Origin: Tubulanus polymorphus | Taxonomy: Eukaryota; Nemertea; Palaeonemertea; Tubulaniformes; Tubulanidae | Reading direction: 5' to 3' | Assembly: GCF_964204645.1 (NCBI RefSeq) | Contig: NC_134028.1 | Span: forward strand, 22,108,153 to 22,172,152 | Length of the DNA: 64,000 nucleotides | In this document: positions 25,601 to 34,778 of the stretch, piece by piece | How the letters are laid out: every line of letters starts with the position of its first letter | How positions within the stretch are numbered: the first letter of the stretch is position 1 | The notes under the pieces: generated by a model | Told to the model about the DNA's origin: nothing | Databases searched by the model: none | What the model saw: only the letters and a program-made list of their open reading frames with translations | Program-made: the position numbers and the translations under genes

Positions 25601-28600
25601 TTTGAACAGTTTACCGTGCGTGAAAAAAACTACTGAAACATTTTTCTTGAATCAGGTAATTCAAACGTATCCACTCACGGTGAGCATGTCTACACGCAAT
25701 TTACCCACGTGGTATGACGTCACGAGTAACTGGTCATATTAGGTCTTCATTTTTGGTGGTAAATCTACCGGGCGTTTGTCCGAGCGATTAGGGTCACATA
25801 CAGCTATGCAACCACATCACAGAGGACCTAACTGTGAATTCTTCTATTAGTTTTTATTATTCATTTGATTAGTTATTTAGATGCTTCCTCGATATGAATC
25901 AATGTATTTGTATTGTTTATTGCCAACCGATAAAACTGCGCTCGAATTTGACGTCGCAAGGTCGACCTACGCCCGGCTTTAAGCAATCGTCGCGTTGCGT
26001 CACAAGTGGGGGCGTAAGTCGGTTGCGACGAGGTTGTCAGCGACTGTGTGCGACTAGTTGCTCCCAGTCGCAAGAGCGCGTAGATCGGTTACGACGCTCG
26101 CGTCGCGTCGCAGAAAGTAGAACATGTGCGACTCATTGCGACTGGCGTCGCTGGCAGTCGCAAGGCAGCGTAGGTCGGTTGGTCGTTGCGACGCGATCGT
26201 CGCTGGCAGTCGCAGTGAGTCGCGTCGCAGTGAGTCGCAAGCCGTCGCAAGGCCGACCTACGCCCGGCTTAAGGTTGCAAGAATAGGGTTGCGATATCTT
26301 ATCATTGACGTATACCCCACATACAAAAGAAAAGAAAGAAGGGACCGAAACGTTTCCTTAAGATCACCATCATCATCATTTTTCCTTCGAACCGGTATAT
26401 AAGATTTGTTGAAAAAAACTAGAAATACCTACTTCGACGTTTCGACTATATCTTAAAAGTAACCTTCAGTTATAGCACGGACGCTGGGAGTGTCTTTTAT
26501 CAAGGTTATAACGAGGGGTAAAATCTTTCTATTTTCAGACTAGTGAAATAGATGTCGAATTTCAAATTGAATACGAGTAAGTGTCATTAAACACATAAAC
26601 CGTCAGCGCGACGACACGGAACCCAGAGACAATTTCAATGGTCAATGTAGGAATGATAGAAATTGTCAGATATTGATTTTCTTTGTAGTAACAATCCGTC
26701 GCTTAGATACAGCCTGTGTCTGCATCCTAGTGAGAAGAAATTCAAAGAAACAAGAAGAACAAAATGTATGAAAGCGATGCAGAAATTGCTGGGATCAAAA
26801 GGACCGACCAATACAAGACAGGTATTTGAAATACAAAACTCTGAAATGTTTAGTAGTTATATATGCTAATGATATTGACTTCTGCAACATGTTACATATG
26901 AATATATAGTTTGTAATTACTTGCATGATAAATCGGTACACATTCATCCCCCTCCCCATCCCTCCCTCTCTCCACTCTCTCCCCTCTCATCTCTATCCCT
27001 CTCCCCTCTCTCCACTCTCTCCCTCTCCTCACTCTCCTCATTCTCACGCTATCCCTAATCGATGCGCGTTGCTGATGATTTACGCTTGGTTATCTTATTT
27101 TCGATTTAGACCCCGACGATTGGAATCCTCGGATCTGGCGGTGGTTTCAGAGCTATGGTCGCTATGAGCGGAGTTATTAAAGCTCTCAAAGAATCCGGTG
27201 TACTCGACTGCGCCATGTATATGTCCGGACTATCGGGCTCATCATGGTAAGTAGGTGCTTCTGGGATTTAGTGTTAATTTCCGATCACCTATCCTCGATT
27301 GAATGTCTTTCCCATCCCAAACGGTTAGCGCTAATAAGGTACCAAGGTACCAAAGTATACCAATAAGGTCTCTCTCATCACTTTCGCAAGCATTTCGTTA
27401 GCCATCAATTTTCCTGTGGTCAATTTCGCGACTCCTAAAAAACACTCGAAAATAGTAAATATACTGTGGTTAGATCGTTCGACTCTGGGGAGCAAGGTCT
27501 TGGGTCCGAACCCGTACATTATCGAATTGTCCTCGGGCAAGACACTTATCCTCATCGCCTCTCTCCCCACCCAGGAGTAAAATAGGAACCTGGTCTGATA
27601 GATGACTCCTTAGTCCTAGCAGCTGCTCGGATGTTACTTCTCCCCAGGGAGAGCTGGTCTGATAAATGGTCAGAGTCATAGGCTGTGGGTAATGATGGAA
27701 AGCGCCGTTGAACATCGTATCATAGTGAAAAGGGCGCTATCAAAATTAAATGACTTATGGTTTACTTACTTACTGTGATGCTATTTCACAGGTGTATCTC
27801 CACCTTGTATTCGCATCCTGATTGGCCGAACCTGGATATCGCTGATTTCCAAGACGAAATGAAAAACAACATCGACTCGAGTTTATTTTATCTGTTGTCG
27901 CCGCAGAGTATTTACCGTTACATAGACAGCATCGTTAGCAAACGGAAAAACGGCCAACCGGTCAGCTTTACGGACTTCTTCGGTCATCTGGTCGGCGAGA
28001 CACTTCTCAGAGGGGTAAGTAGTAGGATTAGATGCCAGGGAAGGAAGTTAGAGACAGACATAGATGTAGAAGAGAAGAGGGAGACGGAGAGAGGGACGGA
28101 GAGGGAGAGGGAGATGGAGAGGGAGATGGAGATGGAGAGGGAGACGGAGACGGAGACGGAGAGGGAGAGGGAGAGGGAGAGGGAGAGGGAGAGGGAGAGG
28201 GAGAGGGAGACGGAGGGGGAGACGGAGAGGGAGAGGGAGGGGGAGGCGGAGAGAGGGAGACGGAGAGGGAGAGGGGGAGGGAGAGGGAGGCGGAGAGGGA
28301 GACGGAGACGGAGACGGAGAGGGAGAGTTCTTCTAACATATCATCTATTAGCAGAACCTTACTCAGTTCATCCTGTCTTGTGATGATATATCAAAATTAG
28401 TATTTTATAATGACGAGTGACGAGAATTTCTCATTTCGTAGAGAATGGATTCGAAATTGTCGCATCAACAAGCCAAAATCAACGATGGAGACGCACCGTG
28501 TCCATTATACACATGTGTTCACGTGAAGAAAGACGTCTCAGCCCAAGTGTTCCATGGTAAAACCAAAACCTTCGTGAAATATATTTTGTCTTATTTCAAA

Positions 28601-31600
28601 TTGAGAAAAAAAACCTTTAAGCATAAATAACTCATAGATTTAAAAAAAAATACTCTTTTAAGTACGTAATACACATAACTCTAAATGACGTTTTTTTCAA
28701 ATCGTTTTAGAATGGGTTGAATTCTCGCCTTACGAAATCGGAATGCCTAAATATGGAACGTTTTTAGACTCACATCTATTCGGGAGCAAGTTCTTTCTTG
28801 GAAAATTGTGCCGCCAGTTCCCGGAACCGCCGCTATTCTTCCTTCAAGGTGCGTATACAGTCAGCAGACAGAAAAAAAAATCCAATCCGATTCGAACAAT
28901 TCAGATACCGGTAATATTCAACTCGTTATGATATTGACAATTGAAAAAAACTGAACCTGAACCTGAACCAACCGATTTTCCAGGAATTTGGGGAAGCGCA
29001 TTTTGCATTTTGTTCAAAAGGCTGACAGACAACAACAAAAAGATCGACCCTGTTGAGATGGTTCGCGAAGAAATGGGTAAGGCATTTAGAGCGACGACTG
29101 CGATTCGACCGGGATACGTCGAACCAGTTTATTGCGGTAGCTCAGTGGGTGGTCAGCAGCGTAGAAACACGATCGTCATTTCTCTTTTTTTTCATCTAAA
29201 ATCTATAGAGAAACAATTACAAGAAGAAGAAACTGACGAAGAAAGCGACCTCAGCGAAGACGAGGGAAACCAGCAAAATAAAACGGATAAACAGAAACAG
29301 CCGCGTGAAACTGGTTCATCTAGTGGCGGATTCTGGAAAGATTTCCTACAAGGAATTTTCAATTCGTAAGTCACGTAAAATCCAGGGGCCAGTTGCACAG
29401 TCGTGACTTATGTCTAAAAGTGGTCTTAAATCTCAAGACTGGTCTTAAGTTGTTAGATTGGTTATAGAACTAAGTTGGTCTTAGACTGGTCTAAAGTCTA
29501 AGCCATGACTATGCAACCGGCCCCAGGACCCAGTTCCACAGTTGTGAGTTAGAGTTTAATCTGAGTTAAAGTTAGTTTATTTCCAATGTTTTAACTCGGA
29601 GTCAAATCTTAACTCAGAACTGTGGAACTGGATCCATGGGTAGAAAAGTGTTTTTGGACAAAACTTTCTAAAAGGATATTCTACGAATTTTTTTATAACA
29701 TCACAGGTCCAGCCCCAGGCATTTCAAATCCTGTGCTTTTGGAAATTGACAGTTCTTCCAGTATCCTCCAATTTACCCTACCAATTTGGTCATTCGGGGA
29801 CTCTACAAATGTACAAGTAAATGACAAATTTCGCTTTTAATAATTTAGGAATTCATTATTGAATTCGCGGTCTGGACGCGCCGGAGTGATTCATAACTTC
29901 ATGAGAGGCCTTTCTTTGAACAAGAGTTACTCGCTGACTCCGTTCATCAACGCGCTACAAGAAGACAACGGTTAGTCTTAACACGGACGTATAAACTAGT
30001 TTAAACGTCCGTGGTCTTAATGAGATACGACGGTTTTACCTAGGAAAAAAATTCTGTGTATTTCGCATGAATACTGGCTTCATTTATGTTCTTCAAAAAA
30101 GTCCGGTCAACAGAAACGAACTCTTTATTTTTTGTTGTAATTTATTTAATTTTTTTTTTATCTTATAGAGGATACTTTCGACGGTATTTTCGACATGGCT
30201 TCTACTCAACAGAAGAAGTTGTTCGTAGTTGACGCCGGATTGACGTTCAACTCGCCGTACCCGCTGTTACTGAGACCGCAACGAGGGGTCAACCTGCTGC
30301 TGTCTTTCGACTTCAGCGCCAGACCGTCCGACGATCATCACCCGTTCAAGGTTCATATCTCCCAATTTTCGATTACCTTTTTCATCAATCGATACCGCTA
30401 CGAAATAGTACACGAACCAATTTGTCCACAAAGAAATATATACATCTCTATTACATATCTATGAAATAGAGATGAATTTCGGTCGTATGGTTATCACAAT
30501 CGTGTGTTAATCTTCCTATTTTCATTACTCTGCACTTTGGTTCTGCCATTAAGAATTCTGATTCTACGAGGTTACTAGAACGAGTGGGTTTTGGATGGAC
30601 CCACATTCTGTGTGACCTCATTTGCAGCTTCGGAAGACACATTTGACAATAGTTCATTTTAGTCGGCGCCCTGAACGTATAAGTCAGGTCTTGGGCAACA
30701 GTTTATACGATCCACATATCTGGCCCACGAGCATAGGTTGAATATCTAATTTCTGAATGATTTTTTAGGAACTGCTTCTGGCGGAGAAATGGGCAAAACT
30801 GAACAAGCTTCCATTCCCACCGATAGATACGTGCGTGTTCGATCGAGAAGGAATCAAAGAGCTGTACATCTTTCGACACCCGACTGATCCTCACTGCCCG
30901 ATAGTCATGCATTTTGTATTGCTCAATAAGACGTTTAGGGAATACAAAAGTCCAGGTAAGATGCTCGCGCTAACTAACTTCAAATTGTAAGCCCAAGCCC
31001 TGCGCACACGCTTGGGGTATCGGTCTGTTAAGCGTGTGCGTTGGGAAATGCTATTTTGCTTCATATCATGCTTGATATGTTCTAATAGGAGCATCATTTT
31101 TAGCAGGGAGACGACTGAATGCATACAAAAACTTCACATAAAATCCAACGCTATGAATAAAAAAGAGTTCAAAATATTTCATTGCAATCATTGATATCAG
31201 TGGCGGATCCAGGGCCCCATTTAATGAATAAAACGCGATGAAATATGAATAGCATGAACTTAAAAAGGGCTGCTATCCAGGCCTGTGAGAGACGAGGTTT
31301 CGAAATTTGAGTATCTTCAAAATTTATCAATTTCATTTTATTCTCACTTTAACTCATTTGCTTGACACTCGAGAGAAAAATGTCAACAAGTCAGATTCTA
31401 AGTGAAAAGTTTTCATTTTGAATTTTTCCAACCTGTTGCGCACAGCGGCTGCTTTTTCGTGACAATTTCTCGAGGGCACTTGTAATGGCGACCTCGCACG
31501 TGCTAGATGTTGCGACAGTCTGGATCCGTCCCTGAATTCGACGTTTTGACAAATATCCTAACTGTCATCTTCAGGAATACTTAAGTTACGTTGAAATGAT

Positions 31601-32150
31601 GGGATATACCGAGTCTATAAAAATTGTTTCCAATTTGTTTTCTATTTCATTAGGAGTCAAACGAGAAACTCAAGAAGAAAAAGACTTCGCAGATTTCAGC
31701 ATCTTCGACGATCCGAATACGCCTTATTCGACGTTCAATTTCACCTACCCCCATCGCGCTTTCGAACAGCTCAGCAAACTGGCCGAATTCAACACTCTCC
31801 TGCACATAGACGACATCAAACAGTGCATGGCCGAACTGGTGGAAAAACGCGTGCAAAGCCCGCCGAATATTCTCTTCTCGTTGAGCAGTTTGAAGATGAT
31901 CGAAATGCGCAATCGACGAATGCGGGAAAGAATGGGCAAAATGTTGCAAAACGTCCGCGATCGCAAGAAATCGGCAGCGACCGACTCGAAAAACGACGAC
32001 GACGACGAAGATAGCGACGTATTCTACGAAGCGGCGTCCGAGATCTTGTCCGGACACTCTCCGACTAAATCGCACGTATCAGTGAACTCGACTACGGCTG
32101 GCAATGGCCGTCGGAAAACGGATTATTATTCGACTTCTTCAGAGATCTAG
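22671..32150 (+). CDS. PLA2G4A: cytosolic phospholipase A2 (group IVA-like)
   Basis: Ca2+-recruited lipase that releases arachidonate from membrane phospholipids for eicosanoid synthesis. Eighteen coding exons: 22671-22724, 23692-23774, 24353-24377, 24551-24629, 24868-25014, 25540-25655, 26539-26576, 26689-26821, 27110-27246, 27792-28014, 28442-28556, 28711-28848, 28984-29076, 29209-29365, 29849-29970, 30169-30350, 30769-30955, 31654-32150. All phases match: 841 aa against 749 in human. A roughly 40-residue N-terminal extension precedes the C2 domain (about 46-165; DEPDPYVQL and NEVNPVWNE loops). Oxyanion Arg239 (GSGGGFR), nucleophile Ser267 (SGLSGSS) and Asp575 (VVDAGLTFNSPYP) match human Arg200, Ser228 and Asp549. 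An acidic linker lies at about 463-505. The MAPK-site Ser505 context is SYSLTPF here (Thr543). A C-terminal tail of about 70 residues rich in Arg and Asp is extra. Confidence 0.97.
23461..23580. mobile_element. short palindromic MITE (CCAGTTCCACAG ends) in PLA2G4A intron
   Basis: Inverted ends CCAGTTCCACAG and CTGTGGAACTGG with internal AGTTAACTC blocks. Other copies or fragments: 22761-22860, 29525-29637, 36512-36604, and partial ones near 44170 and 51740. Confidence 0.8.
25190..25445. mobile_element. nested inverted repeats, probable MITE, in PLA2G4A intron
   Basis: GATCTTATAGGGAACCG near 25222 pairs with CGGTTCACATAAGATC near 25420; inside, CGTAAGG pairs with CCTTACG and ACATGTATA with TATATACAT. 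No coding capacity. Confidence 0.5.
25951..26271. repeat. CpG-rich degenerate TCGCA repeat in PLA2G4A intron
   Basis: About 320 bp of loosely repeated GTCGCAA/CGTCGC motifs, far richer in CpG than its surroundings. It is bounded by near-identical direct copies of GCAAGG(T/C)CGACCTACGCC (about 25955 and 26245). The Arg/Ser-rich ORF over it is not credible as protein. Confidence 0.7.
26940..27050. repeat. polypyrimidine CT-rich tract
   Basis: CCCTCTCC/CACTCT repeats just upstream of the PLA2G4A exon holding the nucleophile. Non-coding. Confidence 0.8.
27460..27722 (+). mobile_element. tRNA-derived SINE-like insertion
   Basis: A-box-like TGGTTAGATCGTTC at 27467 and B-box-like GGGTCCGAACCC at 27502-27513 are spaced as in a Pol III promoter, followed by CGGGCAAGACACTTATCCTC, a segment common in animal SINEs. 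In a PLA2G4A intron. Confidence 0.5.
28070..28327. repeat. (GAGACG/GAGAGG)n polypurine hexanucleotide repeat
   Basis: About 258 bp of pure purine plus occasional C, starting some 55 bp after the PLA2G4A donor at 28015. It yields false Glu-Arg or Ser-Pro repeat ORFs in several frames. Confidence 0.95.
29382..29523. mobile_element. palindromic MITE (GGGGCCAGTTGCACAG ends)
   Basis: Ends GGGGCCAGTTGCACAG and TATGCAACCGGCCCC pair; internal TGGTCTTA blocks are themselves repeated. A family with CAGTTGCTCA ends is seen at 58078-58203 and, as a fragment, at 47493-47530. Confidence 0.75.
29525..29637. mobile_element. CCAGTTCCACAG-type MITE, adjacent copy
   Basis: Second family member directly abutting the MITE at 29382-29523, in the same PLA2G4A intron. 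Ends CCCAGTTCCACAG and CTGTGGAACTGG. Confidence 0.8.
31198..31534. mobile_element. MITE-like element with CAGTGGCGGATCCAGGG end
   Basis: Left end CAGTGGCGGATCCAGGG, right end TCTGGATCCGTCCCTG, in the last PLA2G4A intron. Clear target duplication not seen. Related to 16456-16666 and 42289-42715 by its ends. Confidence 0.65.
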
Positions 32151-32331
32151 TAATAAAAAAACATTTTCGCGCGTAGAAAATGTTGTAATATAGTCGCTAC
32201 TAAGCATGTGTGTAGTAGGTTATCGCATTTTTCCAAAGTTTCTATTTTTCAAATCTTCGGTCTTTTCTTATCGTGTATATGATTACTTTTACCGAAAATA
32301 CTAAGGAGGATGTATTTTTGATTTTACTTGT

Positions 32332-32337
32332 AATAAA
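32332..32337 (+). terminator. PLA2G4A polyadenylation signal AATAAA
   Basis: AATAAA about 180 nt after the stop codon, followed by a GT-containing stretch. Confidence 0.7.
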
Positions 32338-32439
32338 TTTACAGCGTTGTTACAAATACATTGTATCAAGAGGCTTCTTGTCTCTATAGAGTGGACTATT
32401 GCGTTTACCTCTGTACAAACTGAAATGCATGACAATCTA

Positions 32440-32545
32440 CTGTCTGTCTGTCTGTCAGCCTGCTTGCATGCCTACCTGCCTGTCGGTCTGTCTGTCTGTC
32501 CATCCGTCCCGTCCGTCTGTCGTCTGTCTGTCGTGTCGACAAGTC
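32440..32545. repeat. (CTGT)n-related microsatellite
   Basis: CTGTCTGT units with CCGT and CCTG variants between the converging PLA2G4A and secreted-peptide genes. Confidence 0.85.
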
Positions 32546-32675
32546 TTTCCGTCAACCAGTTTTTGGGTCCCATAACAGAGTATAAGATTAAATGAACTCA
32601 ATGTGTATTCAGTGACTGCTCGATTAACATTTATTCATGTTTCTAAATGTTTAGCATATTCTCATATTTCTAAAT

Positions 32676-32921
32676 CTAAACCTCCGCATTGCGCCCTGCT
32701 ATCACGGCCGTAAGCGCTGCATGCAACAAGGGTTTTCTGATTTTTCCCCAGACTCTCTTGAACCATCCTCGTTTCATCAGTTTAACGGTTCGTCTGGCCT
32801 CCATCAACTCCAGCGGGTCGTGTCCAGCAGTCTCAGCGTCTCGAAGAGCTCATTCTATTTGATCACCAGTAACGGCGACCACCAGTAAAACACACAATAC
32901 AAAAACTGCCGACAATTTCAT
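32676..32921 (-). pseudogene. secreted cationic peptide precursor (cecropin-like), interrupted by TGA
   Basis: A minus-strand reading frame of 82 codons, open from ATG (32919-32921) to TAG (32676-32678) except for one TGA at codon 24 (32850-32852). Codons 1-19 (MKLSAVFVLCVLLVVAVTG) are a textbook signal peptide. After the stop the frame continues with an acidic pro-region, a Lys-Arg site (LMKR), then a Trp-containing basic amphipathic stretch GWFKRVWGKIRKP, a hydrophobic stretch LLHAALTAVIAG, then Arg (possible Gly-Arg amidation signal) and a short tail. Helix, Pro hinge, hydrophobic helix is the plan of cecropin- and styelin-type antimicrobial peptides. The TGA lies where a CpG transition of CGA would produce it. 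An AATAAA (minus) is at 32630-32635. It could be a pseudogene, a nonsense allele or a sequencing error. I know no exact family; the function is inferred from layout. Confidence 0.7.
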
Positions 32922-33569
32922 TTTACCGGGGATTCTTCTGTAATCAATGAATTACAGGCCATTATTAAAAAAATACAGTTAAGTTAAGTTAAGTTAAGTT
33001 TATTTTGCATAATAGATTGATACAAAGATATGTAATTATACAATACGATACATTATGAAAATATAATAACAATCAATCATTGTAGCAATAGATTATGCGA
33101 GGAAACAGGAAAAGCCAAAGTTGGCTTAAACAGTAAACCCATACCGCCAATCCCGTCTGAAGCCGGGTTTATTGCCGAGAACGGAACAGTTAATTTGTCT
33201 TGGAACTATAGTCAAAATCAACCTATAAAATAACGCCATAGCCTATACTCACCCAAAATCAAAATCACCCATATGGGCGCGGAGTTGATCAGGGGTTGAT
33301 TCGTTTGTACTGATATTAGCTCACTGAATGATGGATGTCAACAATCACCAAGTCATTAGTTACCAAACATGTAGATGTATTTATTCCCCGTAGAATTGAA
33401 TTTGCCAATCTTACAATAAACGATTCTAGGTAGATATAGTCTTGCAAAGTGCCCAAACATTCTATTTTCTATAATTTGAATGAGGGAATATTACACTTTC
33501 TACTATTTCCCCTACGGTAAGAAAAAAGTACAGTAAAACTAAAAACAAAGAACATATATCTCTACTTAC

Positions 33570-33612
33570 GAAATCTTTCACTGTGAAGCAAATCGAAATG
33601 CTTTCGATGAGA
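33570..33612 (-). other. predicted 5' untranslated exon of the secreted-peptide gene
   Basis: About 30 bp downstream of a minus-strand TATA box, ending at a strong donor TTTC|GTAAGT (intron starts at 33569). The matching acceptor TTGATTACAG ends at 32938, placing coding exon 2 at 32937 with ATG 16 nt further on. A UTR exon followed by one coding exon is usual for small secreted-peptide genes. The start point is estimated from the TATA position. Confidence 0.5.
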
Positions 33613-33638
33613 GTTAAATGTTTCGATTTTCATCTCTG

Positions 33639-33646
33639 TTTATATA
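33639..33646 (-). promoter_or_regulatory. TATA box of the secreted-peptide gene
   Basis: TATATAAA on the minus strand within GTTGTATATAAACAGAG, correctly spaced from the predicted UTR exon. Confidence 0.6.
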
Positions 33647-34778
33647 CAACAGCCTTAATTCGTTTCTGATAGAGGAGCTTTCGGACAAAATACCGCATAG
33701 AAGTAACAAAATCCCGAACTCAAAACAGTTGTTTGTTATAGACTTAGGATCCCATTAAACATGTGTCAATTGAACTGTTGTTATTCAACAAAGTATAGTC
33801 TCTCAGAATCATATCATCCTAGCAGCTTTTGAACATCAAATCTGATTTAATGATTCGCCCTAAAATACTGAAATCCTTTGAGCGCGAGCGTTACGTCTCA
33901 TACTGTAGTTTTGTGATGTGAATGAATAGATTTTGCAGGTGTCGTTGACTGGAGATTATCATGGTTTTTCCAGAACGGTCTATAGACAAATGACGGGGCT
34001 TAAATTCGCCCATCTGTCCTTTCAAATCTGTTTACGGATTGGCCACAAATTTTTTACTCCTTATCACGTGAGTCCAGATATTTTGGGAAATTTTCAAGAT
34101 GGCTTCAAATGGATTGTCTCATCCTCGCTTGCCAGGGGTCCGGTATCACTCCCGAACTCGCTTCCACCAGCGGAACAGCTTTAGCGTAGTGGGTTCGAAT
34201 CCCTTGACGGTTGAAGATGGGATTGTCTCGGCGGGTTGATAAACCGCCTCAATCGAATCATTTTTTTCTTCAATGTTTTTGGCTTTTCTCCCAATGACGA
34301 GATCCTGCGAGGCCATGTGGTCCGTGGATACAGGTGACCTCAAACGAGTTTCAGAGATCCATGTGCGGCACATTAGTCGTGGCGACGGCTCTTACGACGA
34401 GTCGGCCGCGCAGTCCGGCCCAGCTAGTCACGGCACCGGCGGCACACTGCAGGCCGGCTCGTAGTTGAAGTTTGGGGGCGAATAGTAACTTAGATCCGCC
34501 AGCTTTCAAGCAACTTAAATATTGGAGGATCTTGGAGGATTGGAGGAACACGGAAACAAATATACTTTCAAATATATTGAATTGAGTTGCCTTCGGTAAG
34601 CGAGGTTTGAATTGAATTGTTCAGTCAACATTAACCTTTTTGAACCCGAAAGTAATTTGTTATCTTCGACAAAATGTAGATTTTCTTTCTTTTTTTGGTG
34701 AATAAAACCACGTTTTCCAGACGATTGAGCGCGACGACATCCCGCCTGATACCGTTAATGGTTTCTCTCGGGTTCTAA
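33647..34778. other. non-coding stretch between the peptide gene and CDR2
   Basis: No gene found. A tRNA-like B-box (GGGTTCGAATCCC, about 34190) inside 34131-34245 hints at a SINE fragment; the rest has no feature I can name. Confidence 0.4.

Noticed and set aside
27757..28383. 208-residue ORF with a Glu/Arg-rich tail
   Set aside because: Its first part overlaps the real PLA2G4A exon 27792-28014; the rest reads through the donor into the hexanucleotide repeat.
32850..32852. TGA read as selenocysteine in the secreted-peptide gene
   Set aside because: No SECIS-like element was recognised downstream, and the position fits a CpG transition. A nonsense mutation is simpler.
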